A stretch of 64,000 nt of DNA from Occultella aeris (GTDB taxonomy: Bacteria > Actinomycetota > Actinomycetes > Actinomycetales > Beutenbergiaceae). Position numbers and translations under genes: made by a program. The stretch is taken from positions 1-64,000 of the forward strand of contig NZ_CACRYJ010000022.1 of NCBI RefSeq assembly GCF_902703175.1, in the 5' to 3' direction. Of the stretch, positions 41,453-51,193 are shown piece by piece. The notes beneath the pieces were generated by a model that saw only the letters and a program-made list of their open reading frames with translations, did no database searches and was not told the origin of the DNA. How positions within the stretch are numbered: the stretch's first letter is position 1; each line of letters begins with the position of its first letter.

Positions 41453-42706
41453 TCAACTCTCCCGATTGTCACTGTGGCGATGAGGTGCTGTCGGTCCGTG
41501 CGGATCATCGGGTGCGGCGGCGCGAGCCGACGCTTCCGGAGCGCGCAGGAACAGCCTGCCATACCTGCGGACCGCCTCGGTCGGCCCGGGGAGGTGGATC
41601 GGCCCCTGCCCGTGCCAGTCGGTGAGCAGGGCGTCGAGACCCTGCACGTGCACCCGGGCGAGCGCGCCGCCGTCGGCTCCGGCCTCGACGGCGGCCGACC
41701 GCAGGGCCCGACGGCGCAGGGCTGGGTGGGCACTGACGAGCACCGACACGTCGAGCACCACGGCGGCTGCCGCAGGTTCGGCGGCGGCCCTGTCGTCGAC
41801 AGTGTCGGTGCCGGTCAAGGGGCCGGTCCCCCTGCCGGTCGCCCTCCGGGTCGGGGCACCTGCCTGGTCGCCGGCCGCGGTGCCGGTCGCGGTGCGGGCC
41901 CGCTCGAGCAGTTGCCGGGCCAGCTCGTCGAGCAGGTCGGCGTCGTCACGGGCCAGGTCCGCGGTACGGGCCAGCGCCACCTCCACGCCCGGCCCGAGCG
42001 CGCGGGCAAGCTCGGGCAGCACCCGCTCGCGCACGGCCGCGCGGGGAAGTGCCGCGCCGGCCGCGGTGCGCAGCGGTCCGTCTGCCGCGTTCGTCGGGTC
42101 CTCCCACGCCGCCAGGCCCAGCACGTCGCAGGCCCGTCGGGTCTGCTCGCGGCCCACGCCTAGCAGCGGCCGCCAGAAGGTCCCGCGGATCGGGGCCATG
42201 CCCGCGAGAGCCCGCGTGCCGGAACCACGCGCGAGGCCGAGCAGCACCGTCTCGGCCTGGTCCGCCCGGGTGTGCCCGAGCAGCACCCCGACCGCGCCGT
42301 GTCCGGCCGCGGCGGCGCCGAGCAGGTCGTACCGGAGCACGCGGGCCGCGCCCTCTGGACCTTCGCCGGCAGCGCCGCGCGCACCGCCACCCGCAGCACC
42401 TGCGCCGTCGGGCCCGAACACCTCGGCCGGGACCAGTCCGAGCCCGGCGCACACGGCGCCCGCACGCTCACTGACGGCGCGACTGCCGTCCTGGAGACCG
42501 TGGTCGACGCTGACCGCGCCCGCCCGCACCCCGAGCCGGGGAGCCACGAACGCGGTGGCGGCCGCGAGCGCGAGCGAGTCGGCGCCCCCGGAGCAGGCGA
42601 CCAGGATCAGGCCACCGGGCGCCAACGTGCCATCGTCGAGGCGGTCCTGCAGGAACGTCCGGACGGCCGCCCGGACGGCGGCGACGGCGGGATCCAGCCG
42701 GGGCAC
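41453..42706 (-). CDS. tilS: tRNA(Ile)-lysidine synthase
   Basis: Modifies C34 of the CAU anticodon of tRNA-Ile to lysidine, enabling AUA decoding. 417 aa from GTG 42706. The PP-loop [12 protein letters not shown] binds [25 protein letters not shown] and the [28 protein letters not shown] motif are diagnostic. The C-terminal region (about 260-400) is Ala/Thr-rich with a weakly conserved substrate-binding domain. The start codon shares its G with the TAG stop of the upstream metalloprotease. The frame's upstream extension (to 43237) is antisense noise. Confidence 0.93.
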   Translation of the reverse strand: MPRLDPAVAAVRAAVRTFLQDRLDDGTLAPGGLILVACSGGADSLALAAATAFVAPRLGVRAGAVSVDHGLQDGSRAVSERAGAVCAGLGLVPAEVFGPDGAGAAGGGARGAAGEGPEGAARVLRYDLLGAAAAGHGAVGVLLGHTRADQAETVLLGLARGSGTRALAGMAPIRGTFWRPLLGVGREQTRRACDVLGLAAWEDPTNAADGPLRTAAGAALPRAAVRERVLPELARALGPGVEVALARTADLARDDADLLDELARQLLERARTATGTAAGDQAGAPTRRATGRGTGPLTGTDTVDDRAAAEPAAAAVVLDVSVLVSAHPALRRRALRSAAVEAGADGGALARVHVQGLDALLTDWHGQGPIHLPGPTEAVRRYGRLFLRAPEASARAAAPDDPHGPTAPHRHSDNRES

Positions 42707-43788
42707 TAGCCGTGGACCCGCCGGACCCAGATGTCGGGGTCGGCGATCTCGGCGGCGGTGGGCAGCCGCTCGGGCGCCGACCAGACCGCGTTCAGGCCAG
42801 GGTGCCCGACCTTGGCCACGACGGCCCGGACGAACTTCGCGCCCTCCCGGTACTGGGCGAGCTTGGCGTCCAGGCCGAGGACCCGGCGCAGCAGCGTGTC
42901 CACGAATCCCTGCCCGGCGCGGCGTGCCTCGAACGACTTGCGGATGGTGCGCACGGTGGGCACCACCCGTGGGCCGACGGCGTCCATCACCACGTCCGCG
43001 TGCCCCTCCAGCAGGGACATGATCGCGATCGAGGCGTCCATCGCCTCCTGCTCCGCGTCGGTCAGCACGGCGCCGAGGATGGCGCCGCCGGATCCGGCGG
43101 TCACGGGTTCGGCGTCGCCGCGCAGCACCCGGGGCAGCGCGCCGATCAGATCCCGCATCCGGGTCGCGGCGTCGTCCTCCACGAGCAGGGTCGCCATCAG
43201 GTCCCGCATCTGGGTGCGCAGGTGCTCGGCGAGCCACGGCGCGGCGGCGAACTGGAGGGCATGGGTCTGCTCGTGCAGGCAGACCCAGAGGTGGAAATCG
43301 GCCGCCCGCAGGTTCAGCTGGCGCTGCAGGTGCAGGATGTTCGGCGCCACCAGGAGCAGCCGACCGGCACCTGCGACGGCACTGTCGCGGCCCTCACCAG
43401 GTCCGGTGGACGGCGGAGTGAACGGGTCGTACTGACCGAGCACCCGGGAGGAGAGCAGGCTGAGCAGCGCCCCGAGCTCCTCCGCGGCGAACCGAGGGCC
43501 GCCGAGACCCTTCGGGGCCGGCATCAGGTCGCCGACGAGGTGGCGCAGCATGCCGAGGTTGCCCTCGGACCAGCGCGGTCGGTCGATCACATGGACGGGG
43601 CCCTTGGCCGCGCTTTCGGCGGCCTCGGGCAGGGCGGTGACGGTGCCGACGAACTCAGGCGCCCGGGCCGCACCGGTGCGCAGCGACGCCACCAGCGCGC
43701 TCAGCTCGTCGCGTTCGGCCGCCGGGCCGGGCCGGGCCAGACGCCCGGCGCGCCGTGCAGCCAGGCCCCAGTCGACGGCGTCGCTCAC
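42706..43788 (-). CDS. Zinc-dependent metalloprotease (DUF2342/TIGR03624 family)
   Basis: Actinobacterial putative metallopeptidase, 360 aa from GTG 43788, where the family's [19 protein letters not shown]-terminus begins (CGGAG about 7 nt upstream). The zinc motif HExxH is in [12 protein letters not shown]. Helical segments [19 protein letters not shown] and [15 protein letters not shown] (third ligand Glu candidate) follow. It resides in the conserved dac-metalloprotease-tilS-hpt block. Some databases label it as associated with coenzyme F420 biosynthesis, which nothing here supports. Biological substrate unknown. Confidence 0.88.
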   Translation of the reverse strand: MSDAVDWGLAARRAGRLARPGPAAERDELSALVASLRTGAARAPEFVGTVTALPEAAESAAKGPVHVIDRPRWSEGNLGMLRHLVGDLMPAPKGLGGPRFAAEELGALLSLLSSRVLGQYDPFTPPSTGPGEGRDSAVAGAGRLLLVAPNILHLQRQLNLRAADFHLWVCLHEQTHALQFAAAPWLAEHLRTQMRDLMATLLVEDDAATRMRDLIGALPRVLRGDAEPVTAGSGGAILGAVLTDAEQEAMDASIAIMSLLEGHADVVMDAVGPRVVPTVRTIRKSFEARRAGQGFVDTLLRRVLGLDAKLAQYREGAKFVRAVVAKVGHPGLNAVWSAPERLPTAAEIADPDIWVRRVHG

Positions 43789-44014
43789 CTGGTCGCTCCG
43801 GCCTCGAGCCGGGCCGGGGGCAGGTCCGCCCGCTGCGGTGTCACCTGCGGGCCGTGCGCGGCGAGGTTCATCCCCCAAGAGTAGGCGTCGTCACCGACGA
43901 AGCGCTGAGCGGACGGAACTGGCGCCGCCACATCAGCACCGACGGCGACGGGCCCGGCCCGCGCCCGGCGCGAGAGTGCAGAAGTGGCAGCCCTTTCAGC
44001 ACTGTCGACGTCGG
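43789..44014. other. Gap between dacB and the metalloprotease gene
   Basis: These 226 bp on the leftward array hold no recognised gene. A frame on the minus strand (end 43785) would overlap the metalloprotease GTG by GTGA and could encode a 28-residue peptide from an ATG at 43871. No family or composition evidence supports it. Confidence 0.4.
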
Positions 44015-45445
44015 TCAGGTGCACCCGCAGGCGGCAAGTCCGGCGGCCCACGCGTCGATGGCGATCCGGGCCTGGTAGCCGGCGCCCGCCGGGAAGCCGT
44101 TGGCGAGGGCGCTGAACGCGAGCAGGCGCCCATCCGCCGTGGTCACCAGGCCGGCGAGCGCGACCACCTGCGGGAGGGTGCCCGTCTTCGCGGTCAGGGT
44201 CCCGGCGGCCTCGGTGTCGCCGAGCCGATCGGCCAGTGTCCCCTCGAGGTGCGCGACCGGCAGCGCCTGGACGGCCGCGAGCAGTTCCGGGTGGGTGCCA
44301 CCGGCGATCAGCACGGTCGTGTCGGTGAGCATCCGTGGCGTGAGGGTGCTGTCCCGGGACAGCCCGGAGGTGTCCTGGAACTGCGCGCCGGTGACGTCCA
44401 CGCCGAGCCCTGCGACCACGTCCAGCACGGCGGCCCCGGCCCCGAGGAAGCTCGCCTCCTGGCCCGTCTGCACCGCGGTCATGCGGCCGAGCACCTCGGC
44501 CAGGACGTTGTCCGAGTGCTGCATCATGTACGCGACGATGTCCCGCAGCGGGGCGGACGCCACGGAGCCGAGCACGGTCGCGATCTCCGGACGGGCGGCC
44601 CGGGTGACGTCCCCGGTCACCGTGATCCCGCGGGCGGCCAGGGCGGTCGCGAAACTCTGCGCCGCGGCGAGGGCGGCGTCGTCCTGCCGGCGGGTGACGC
44701 CGTCGACGATGCCGAGGTTCACGGCGAGCGGCGCGATCGGCATCGCCCAGCCGCCGGCCAGGTCGACCTCGCCCCAGTCGGGGGCGACGGCCGGGCCGGT
44801 GAACAGGGTGTCGTCCAGGGCCACGGTCACCTCGGTGCGGTCCTGCGCGAGGAGTTCGGCGGCCACCTGCTCGGCGAGATCACCGAGCCCGGCGTGCCCG
44901 ATCGTCGCGTCGGGGTCGCCGAGGTCCGGGGCCAGCGTGATGTCCCCACCGGCCACGAGGGTGACGGTGCCGTCGTCACCAGCGACGGCTTCGGTGGTGA
45001 AGGTGTGCTGATCCCCGAACGTCTCGAGCACCGCCACCCCTGTCAGCAGTTTCAGAGTGGAGGCGGGCACGTACGGATTCGCGGCCGAGGAGGCGTAGAG
45101 CTCCTCGCCGGTGAGCACATCGACGATCGAGACACCCGGGGTGGGGCCGACGCGGTCGTCGGCGAACAGCGGCGCGGTCAGCGCGGCCAGGGCGTCCGCC
45201 GTCGGCACCGGCGCGTCCGGGTCTGCACCGGCCACCTCGGCGGGGTCCGCGATGGTCGGGGGGACGGAGTCCGGATAGGGCTCCGCCTCCGGCCAGGGCG
45301 GGTCGTCGGTCAGGACGCCGGGCACCTGGTCGGTGATGTCGAGGTAGGCGTATCCGCCGAGTCCCGCGACCACGAGGGTGAGGACCAGCGCGACGGCGAG
45401 TCCCCGACGGCGTCGCTTGCGCCGTTTCGTGCGTGCCACGCTCAC
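44015..45445 (-). CDS. dacB: D-alanyl-D-alanine carboxypeptidase/endopeptidase (PBP4, DacB type)
   Basis: Class C low-molecular-weight penicillin-binding protein acting on peptidoglycan outside the membrane, 476 aa from GTG 45445 (GTG 45439 also possible). It has a very basic cytoplasmic start (ARTKRRKRRRRG), one transmembrane or signal segment (LAVALVLTLVVAGLGGYAYL), then a Pro/Asp-rich stalk. The catalytic motifs SxxK (PASTLKLL), SxN (HSDNVL) and KTG (LTAKTGTLP) are all present in order. It heads the leftward array and is divergent from ppa, a common actinobacterial arrangement. Confidence 0.95.
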   Translation of the reverse strand: MSVARTKRRKRRRRGLAVALVLTLVVAGLGGYAYLDITDQVPGVLTDDPPWPEAEPYPDSVPPTIADPAEVAGADPDAPVPTADALAALTAPLFADDRVGPTPGVSIVDVLTGEELYASSAANPYVPASTLKLLTGVAVLETFGDQHTFTTEAVAGDDGTVTLVAGGDITLAPDLGDPDATIGHAGLGDLAEQVAAELLAQDRTEVTVALDDTLFTGPAVAPDWGEVDLAGGWAMPIAPLAVNLGIVDGVTRRQDDAALAAAQSFATALAARGITVTGDVTRAARPEIATVLGSVASAPLRDIVAYMMQHSDNVLAEVLGRMTAVQTGQEASFLGAGAAVLDVVAGLGVDVTGAQFQDTSGLSRDSTLTPRMLTDTTVLIAGGTHPELLAAVQALPVAHLEGTLADRLGDTEAAGTLTAKTGTLPQVVALAGLVTTADGRLLAFSALANGFPAGAGYQARIAIDAWAAGLAACGCT

Positions 45446-45542
45446 CCCATCCGGTCCAAGGCCACCACCCAGGGTTCCGCACTCCGGGCCAGCGTAGGCC
45501 AGACTAGGGCAAGGACCATCAGGCGAGCGGGAAGAGAAGACC

Positions 45543-46058
45543 GTGGAATTCGACGTCACCATCGAGATCCCCAAGGGACAGCGCAACAAGTACGAGGTGG
45601 ATCACGAGACGGGACGGATCCGCCTGGACCGGATGCTGTTCACCTCGACGCGGTATCCGGACGACTACGGCTACATCGAGGGCACCCTCGGCGAGGACGG
45701 CGACCCGCTCGACGCGCTGGTGCTGCTCGAGGAGCCGACCTTCCCCGGCTGCCTGATCCGGTGCCGCGCCCTCGGCATGTTCAGGATGCGCGACGAGGCC
45801 GGCGGCGACGACAAGGTGCTGTGCGTGCCCAAGGGCGACCAGCGCGCGTCCTGGCGCTCCGACATCGACGATGTCTCGGAGTTCCACCGGCTGGAGATCC
45901 AGCACTTCTTCGAGGTCTACAAGGACCTCGAGCCCGGCAAGTCCGTCGAGGGCGCGCACTGGGTCGGCCGCGAGGACGCCGAGATCGAGATCCGGCGCTC
46001 GTTCCAGCGCGCGATCGACACCGGCTACTCACACCCGCAGCCGCACATCGCGCACTGA
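45543..46058 (+). CDS. ppa: Inorganic diphosphatase
   Basis: Soluble family I pyrophosphatase hydrolysing PPi to drive biosynthesis, 171 aa. Starts GTG 45543 ([20 protein letters not shown]). The metal-binding signature DPLDALVL ([20 protein letters not shown]) and the downstream [15 protein letters not shown] segments are present. Divergent from dacB with a 97-bp promoter gap. Confidence 0.98.
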   Translation: MEFDVTIEIPKGQRNKYEVDHETGRIRLDRMLFTSTRYPDDYGYIEGTLGEDGDPLDALVLLEEPTFPGCLIRCRALGMFRMRDEAGGDDKVLCVPKGDQRASWRSDIDDVSEFHRLEIQHFFEVYKDLEPGKSVEGAHWVGREDAEIEIRRSFQRAIDTGYSHPQPHIAH

Positions 46059-46167
46059 CCGGACGCGCGACCGGGGGTGGTCTGCGCGGGGTCTGCGCGG
46101 TGAGTTTCGAGGACGGCTGGGGTCTGTCCGGGGTGAACCGACCCGACCGACCCCACCTGGAGCCACC

Positions 46168-46671
46168 ATGCCCGGACCCCACCTGTCCCGCCTCGACCCG
46201 CGCTACGGCGACGACCCCACGCCGGCGTCCTGGGCTCGCACCGACCAGCTGCTCGCGGACGCGGAGCTGTACTGGCTGAGCACCGTGCGCGCCGACGGGC
46301 GCCCGCACGTGACGCCGCTGATCGGGGCCTGGTTCGACGACCGGTTCCACTTCGCCAGCGGGGTCCGGGAGCAGAAGGTGCACAACCTCGTGGCGAATCC
46401 GCACGTGGCCGTGACCACCGGGACGAACACGTGGGCCGCGGGCACCGACGTGGTGCTTGAGGGAGCCGCGCAGCGGTTGACGGAGCCGGCGCAGCTGCAG
46501 GCGTTCGCCGATGCCACCTTCGCGAAGTACGGCGAGGCCTGGCGTTTCACAGTCCACGGTGACGTCGTGGGCGACGGCGACCACGCGGCCTGGGTGTTCG
46601 CGGTGGCACCGACGAAGGTGCTCACGTTCGGCAAGGACCCGCACGCCCAGACGGCGCACCTGTTCGGCTGA
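46168..46671 (+). CDS. Pyridoxamine 5'-phosphate oxidase-fold protein
   Basis: Split-beta-barrel flavin/F420-binding fold protein, 167 aa from ATG 46168 with CTGGAG upstream. Typical features are LYWLSTVRADGRPHVTPLIGAWFDDRFHFASG and the following VREQKVHNLVANPHVAVTTG. This branch often uses F420 or FMN for small-molecule reduction; cofactor choice cannot be decided here. It ends at a convergent terminator shared with the NlpC/P60 gene. Confidence 0.87.
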   Translation: MPGPHLSRLDPRYGDDPTPASWARTDQLLADAELYWLSTVRADGRPHVTPLIGAWFDDRFHFASGVREQKVHNLVANPHVAVTTGTNTWAAGTDVVLEGAAQRLTEPAQLQAFADATFAKYGEAWRFTVHGDVVGDGDHAAWVFAVAPTKVLTFGKDPHAQTAHLFG

Positions 46672-46737
46672 CCGTTCCGGTGCGGCGGTGCGGCGGTGCG
46701 GCCACGCTCACGGTAAGACAGTCAGGCGGGTGAACGT

Positions 46738-46778
46738 GCGAACGCCGGACGACCTTCCCCGGGTCCTCCGGCGTTCGC
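46738..46778. terminator. Bidirectional terminator
   Basis: Perfect 12-bp stem GCGAACGCCGGA (46738-46749) and TCCGGCGTTCGC (46767-46778), with a 17-nt loop containing an inner GACC/GGTC pair. It lies between the convergent PPOX-fold gene and the NlpC/P60 gene. Confidence 0.8.
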
Positions 46779-46852
46779 TGCTTGTGGTCCATGCCCGCTG
46801 TGCCTCGCGGCAGGTCGGAACTGCCTGCCGGAAACTCCCAGGTCGACCCTGA

Positions 46853-48184
46853 CTACGGGCGGCCAGCCATGGGGAGCACGTTGGTCCACCAGATCGGAAC
46901 GTACTCAACACTCGCACCGGGCCGCGGGGCGTGCACGCGCATACCGTCGCCGGCGTAGATGGCCACGTGGTAGATGCCGCTGGCGCTCCCGTTGTCGGAG
47001 TAGAAGATCAGGTCGCCGGGGCGCATCTGGCCGACCGGCACGTGGCTGACGGCCGCGTACTGGGTGGTGGTGGTCCGCGGGATGCTGACGCCGGCGTTCT
47101 GGTACGCCCGCATCGTCAAGCCGGAGCAGTCGTAACTGTTCGGTCCCTCCGCGCCGAGCAGGTAGGGCTTGCCGACCTGAGTGAGCGCCCAGGCCAGGGC
47201 CGCCGCGCCCGTTCCGGAGCCCGACGTCGGCGGGGTGGGCGTCGGAGCCGGCGGCGCGGGAGTCGACGGCGCGGGCGCGGGCGCGGTCGGCGCCGGAGCC
47301 GGGGTCGACGGCGCGGGTGCGGTCGGAGCCGGCGTCACCGGTGCAGCCGGCGTAGGGGCGACAGGCGAAGCCGGCGTCGCGGCTGGGGTGGCGACCGGAG
47401 CACTGATCGCGGCCGCGGCGGCCGCGTTCTCGCGCTCGCGCTGCTGCGCCTCGAGGGCGGTCTGGCGCTCGGCCTCGAGCTCGGCCGTGGTGTTGCGCAG
47501 CGTGGCGAGTTCGTTGATGAGGGCGCCGCGCTCGGACTGGGTCGTCTCAAGCGTGGTCTGCGCCGTGAACGCAGCCGCGTCGGCGGCGTCGGACGTCTCC
47601 TCGAGCTCCGCGGTGGCCGCCTCCTGCTCGGCGACGGCGTCATCGGCCCGCTGCTGCATGATGTCGGCGACCAGCTCGGCCGCGTCCAGCCTGCCGAGCG
47701 CGTCGGTGGCGCTCCCGCCGAGGCGGTCGAACGTCGTGGCGCCGTTGACCGCGTCCTGGACGCCGTCGGCGGAGAGGAATACGGACAACTGCTGAAGATC
47801 TCCGCCGTTACGGTAGGCGGCAGTGGCAATCCGGGCCACCTCCTGGCTCGCGGCGAGGACGTCGGCATCGGCCCGGTCGGATGCGGCCTGCGCGGCGTCC
47901 GCATCCTGCTGTGCGGTCTCCAGGTCGACGGCGGCCTGGTTGTAGGCCTCGGCGGCGACGGCCGCATCGATGTTCGCGGCGTCGAGCGCAGCAGCGTTGG
48001 TGGCCAGCTGTACCTCGAGGGTGGCGATCTGGGAGGCCGTGCTGTCCGCCGCGGCCTGCGAGTCGTCGATGTCGTCCTGGCTCGGGATCGTCGGCTCAGC
48101 GGCCGCCGATCCGACCGCCAGGGTGCCCGCAAGCACAACGGAGCCGAGAACGGCGACCAGTCGTCGCCCATGTCGTGCTCTCAC
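46853..48184 (-). CDS. Secreted NlpC/P60 peptidoglycan endopeptidase with coiled-coil domain
   Basis: RipA/CwlO-like cell-wall hydrolase of 443 aa. Signal peptide about 1-29 (VLGSVVLAGTLAVGSAAA). Residues about 35-255 form a long coiled coil (SQIATLEVQLATNAAALDAA, TELEAERQTALEAQQRE). A Pro/Ala/Thr linker (about 262-320) precedes the NlpC/P60 domain (322-443) with nucleophile Cys353 (YDCSGLTMRAY) and His406 (YHVAIYAG). Such proteins cleave stem peptides during cell division and are held inactive by their coiled coils. Start GTG 48184 with GGAG 8 nt upstream. Monocistronic. Confidence 0.94.
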   Translation of the reverse strand: MRARHGRRLVAVLGSVVLAGTLAVGSAAAEPTIPSQDDIDDSQAAADSTASQIATLEVQLATNAAALDAANIDAAVAAEAYNQAAVDLETAQQDADAAQAASDRADADVLAASQEVARIATAAYRNGGDLQQLSVFLSADGVQDAVNGATTFDRLGGSATDALGRLDAAELVADIMQQRADDAVAEQEAATAELEETSDAADAAAFTAQTTLETTQSERGALINELATLRNTTAELEAERQTALEAQQRERENAAAAAAISAPVATPAATPASPVAPTPAAPVTPAPTAPAPSTPAPAPTAPAPAPSTPAPPAPTPTPPTSGSGTGAAALAWALTQVGKPYLLGAEGPNSYDCSGLTMRAYQNAGVSIPRTTTTQYAAVSHVPVGQMRPGDLIFYSDNGSASGIYHVAIYAGDGMRVHAPRPGASVEYVPIWWTNVLPMAGRP

Positions 48185-48543
48185 CGATCAGTCTCCGTCC
48201 GTTCCAGTGCCGACCGAATCGTTTCCCCACGCTTGAACTACACCCATGTAATTTTTGGTCCGGGTCTATTCGGCGTGTCGGGTTGACGGTTCGTCGCTAT
48301 CCGCGCCTCAACGTAGCGGAACTTGTTGAATTTGTGAACACGAGTCCCAACCTTCACATCAGTCACACCAGCCACATCGATGGATCTCCGCGGAACCGCG
48401 CCGATACCGTCTGGGCACCTGCCAGGACACCCACCGTCTCGACATGTGGGATTTGCCAGTTGCCCCTTGGGACCGCACCTATCGTGGGAAACCATCCATC
48501 CAGAGCCTGCCCCCACACCCCTTCACCCTCACCGGAGAGAACC
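48185..48543. other. Divergent intergenic region NlpC/P60 - metY, no riboswitch recognised
   Basis: These 359 bp contain the promoters for both genes. A relatively AT-rich stretch lies at 48241-48260 (GTAATTTTTGG). Known SAM riboswitch signatures expected before methionine genes, and a c-di-AMP (ydaO) element often found before actinobacterial wall hydrolases, were looked for by eye and not seen. GGAGAG at about 48533-48538 is the metY ribosome site. Confidence 0.55.
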
Positions 48544-49896
48544 TTGAGCGAGAACTGGAACTTCGAGACCCGCCAGATCCACGCCGGGCAGAGCCCCGAC
48601 GGCCAGACCGGCGCCCGCGCCGTGCCGATCTACCAGACGACGTCCTTCGTCTTCAAGAACACCGAAGAGGCAGCCAACCGGTTCGCGCTGGCGGACCTGG
48701 GGCCGATCTACACCCGCATCGGCAACCCGACCGCGGCGACCGCCGAGGACCGCATCGCCTCCCTTGAGGGTGGCGTCGGAGCCCTCCTGGTCGCCTCCGG
48801 GCAGGCTGCGGAGACGCTCGCGATCCTGAACGTCGCCGAGGCGGGCGACCACATCGTCGCCAGCCCCAGCCTGTACGGCGGCACCTACAACCTGCTCCAC
48901 TACACCCTGCCCAAGCTCGGCATCTCGACCACATTCGTCGAGAACCCGGACGACCCGGAGTCCTGGCGCGCAGCGGCCCAGGAGAACACGAAGCTGTTCT
49001 TCGGCGAGACCATCCCGAACCCGAAGGGCGACGTCCTCGACATCGAGGCCGTGGCGAACGTGGCACACGAGGTCGGTGTGCCGCTGTTCGTCGACAACAC
49101 CGTCGGCACGCCCTACCTGGTGCGCCCGATCGAGTTCGGCGCCGACGTCGTGATCCACTCCACCACCAAGTACCTGGGCGGCCATGGCACCCAGATCGGC
49201 GGTGTGATCGTCGATGGCGGCACCTTCGACTACGCCCAGCACCCGGAGCGCTTCCCGAACTACAACACTCCGGACCCGAGCTACCACGGCCTCACCTACG
49301 CCAAGGACCTCGGCGTCGGTGGCGCGTTCGGCGTGAACCTCTCGTTCATCCTCAAGGCCCGCGTCCAGCTGCTTCGTGACCTCGGTCCCGCGGCCAGCCC
49401 GTTCAACGCGTTCCTGCTGCTCCAGGGCCTGGAGACCCTCTCCCTACGGGTTGAGCGGCACGTGGAGAACACCCGGAAGGTGGCGGCGTACCTCGAGGCG
49501 CACCCGCAGGTCCTCTCCGTGAACTACGCCGGTCTGGCGTCGAGCCCGTACCACGCGCTCGCGCAGAAGTACCTGCCCAAGGGCGCCGGGGCAGTGCTCG
49601 CGTTCGAGATCGAGGGCGGCGTCGATGCCGGCCGTGCGTTCGTGGACGGCCTGGACCTGCACTCCCTGGTCGCCAACATCGGCGACGTGCGCTCCCTGGT
49701 GATCCACCCCGCCTCGACGACCCACAGCCAGCTGACGCCCGAGGAACAGGCCGCCAGCGCCGTCACCCCCGGGCTGGTGCGCCTGGCGGTGGGCCTCGAG
49801 CACATCGACGACATCATCGCGGACCTGGACAAGGGGTTCACGGTGGCGTCCGGATCGGGTGCGCGCGAGGGCGCAGCCGAGCCGGCCAGCATCTGA
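48544..49896 (+). CDS. metY: O-acetylhomoserine aminocarboxypropyltransferase/sulfhydrylase
   Basis: PLP enzyme making homocysteine from O-acetylhomoserine and sulfide, 450 aa. The TTG start at 48544 is set by GGAGAG 6 nt upstream and the family N-terminus (SENWNFETRQIHAGQ). Signatures are YTRIGNPT, ASGQAAETLAIL, SLYGGTYNL, the PLP lysine in HSTTKYLGGHG and the C-terminal ASTTHSQL. It is cotranscribed with metX 76 bp downstream, giving a two-step methionine branch. Confidence 0.96.
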   Translation: MSENWNFETRQIHAGQSPDGQTGARAVPIYQTTSFVFKNTEEAANRFALADLGPIYTRIGNPTAATAEDRIASLEGGVGALLVASGQAAETLAILNVAEAGDHIVASPSLYGGTYNLLHYTLPKLGISTTFVENPDDPESWRAAAQENTKLFFGETIPNPKGDVLDIEAVANVAHEVGVPLFVDNTVGTPYLVRPIEFGADVVIHSTTKYLGGHGTQIGGVIVDGGTFDYAQHPERFPNYNTPDPSYHGLTYAKDLGVGGAFGVNLSFILKARVQLLRDLGPAASPFNAFLLLQGLETLSLRVERHVENTRKVAAYLEAHPQVLSVNYAGLASSPYHALAQKYLPKGAGAVLAFEIEGGVDAGRAFVDGLDLHSLVANIGDVRSLVIHPASTTHSQLTPEEQAASAVTPGLVRLAVGLEHIDDIIADLDKGFTVASGSGAREGAAEPASI

Positions 49897-49972
49897 GCCG
49901 GCACGGCATCCACTGAGCGAAGAGGGGCGGGGACGAACTACCGTGGACGCAGCCCAGCAGACGGAGGTGGCG

Positions 49973-51169
49973 ATGAGCGAGTCAGGACGACGCGCGAACC
50001 GTCCGTCGGCGCGCACGCGAACGCCCGGTGGTCCGATCCCCGCCTCGGCCGCGTGGCGGGAGGGCGACCCGGTAGGCCGGCGCCAGTTCGCCGACCTCGG
50101 CCCACTGCATCTCGAGGCGGGCGGGAAGCTGCCCGAGGTCCGGATCGGGTACGAGACCTGGGGCACGCTCAACGCCCGGGCCGACAACGCGGTCCTGGTG
50201 CTGCACGCCCTCACCGGGGACTCCCACATCACCGGTGCGGCCGAACCGGGGCACCCCACAGCCGGTTGGTGGTCGGACATGGTCGGGCCCGGGCGCCCGA
50301 TCGACACCGACCGCTACTACGTGGTCGCACCGAACGTGCTCGGGGGCTGCCAGGGCAGCACCGGCCCGTCCTCGGACGCACCGAACGGCACCCCTTGGGG
50401 CAGCCGCTTCCCCTACGTGACCGTGCGCGATCAGGTGGCCGCGGAGCGGGAGCTCGCCGATCGGCTCGGCGTCGGCACCTGGGCGCTGGTCATCGGCGCC
50501 TCCATGGGTGGGCACCGCGCCCTCGAATGGGCGGTCGGCGAGCCGGACCGGGTTGCCGCGGTGGCCGCTATCGCGACGTCCGCGCAGAGCACCGCGGACC
50601 AGATCGCCTGGGCGCACGCACAGCTCGGCGCGATCCGCTCCGACCCGCGCTACCGGGGCGGCGACTACTACGACGCCGCCGATGACGACGGACCGCACGC
50701 CGGGCTGGGCATCGCCCGGCAGATCGCCCACACCACCTACCGCAGTGCCCGCGAACTGGACGAACGCTTCGGACGACTGCCGCAGGGCGGCGAGAACCCG
50801 CTCGGCGGCGGCGGCCGGTTCGCCGTGCAGTCCTACCTGGACCACCACGCGAACAAGCTCGCCCGCCGCTTCGACGCGAACTCCTACGTGGTGCTCACCG
50901 AGTCGATGAACACCCACGACGTGGGCCGCGACCGAGGTGGCGTGGATTCCGCGCTCGCCTCGATCACTGCACGCACCCTCGCGGTCGCCGTCGACTCCGA
51001 CCGGCTCTTCCTGCCGAGCCAGTCCGAACGGATCGCCGAGGGAGCCCCGGACGGCACCTACCGAGTGCTCCACTCGGACTACGGTCACGACGGCTTCCTG
51101 ATCGACTTCGACCAACTCGGCCCGATCATCGCCGAGTTCCTCGGCAACCGCGCCTACCTGACCCGCTGA
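49973..51169 (+). CDS. metX: Homoserine O-acetyltransferase
   Basis: Alpha/beta hydrolase-fold enzyme that acetylates homoserine from acetyl-CoA, 398 aa from ATG 49973 (GGAGG 5 nt upstream). A 35-residue basic N-terminal extension precedes the conserved core. Nucleophile Ser is in IGASMGGHRALEWA, catalytic Asp in VAVDSDRLFLPSQ, and His in YGHDGFLID. VLHALTGDSH and NVLGGCQGSTGPSS are typical. Works with metY. Confidence 0.96.
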   Translation: MSESGRRANRPSARTRTPGGPIPASAAWREGDPVGRRQFADLGPLHLEAGGKLPEVRIGYETWGTLNARADNAVLVLHALTGDSHITGAAEPGHPTAGWWSDMVGPGRPIDTDRYYVVAPNVLGGCQGSTGPSSDAPNGTPWGSRFPYVTVRDQVAAERELADRLGVGTWALVIGASMGGHRALEWAVGEPDRVAAVAAIATSAQSTADQIAWAHAQLGAIRSDPRYRGGDYYDAADDDGPHAGLGIARQIAHTTYRSARELDERFGRLPQGGENPLGGGGRFAVQSYLDHHANKLARRFDANSYVVLTESMNTHDVGRDRGGVDSALASITARTLAVAVDSDRLFLPSQSERIAEGAPDGTYRVLHSDYGHDGFLIDFDQLGPIIAEFLGNRAYLTR

Positions 51170-51193
51170 ACCTCCGCCGTCGAGCCGTGCGCC

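Noticed and set aside
43785-44051. 88-aa frame between dacB and the metalloprotease gene
   Set aside because: It overlaps the dacB end and has no recognised motif or start. Only its GTGA junction with the metalloprotease gene speaks for it.
43550-46279. 909-aa open frame on the plus strand
   Set aside because: It runs across dacB in antisense and ppa in another frame. It carries no family motif and low-complexity composition.
48185-48543. SAM or c-di-AMP riboswitch in the metY/NlpC gap
   Set aside because: Expected by context, but none of the known conserved cores could be recognised by eye. An Infernal scan would be decisive.
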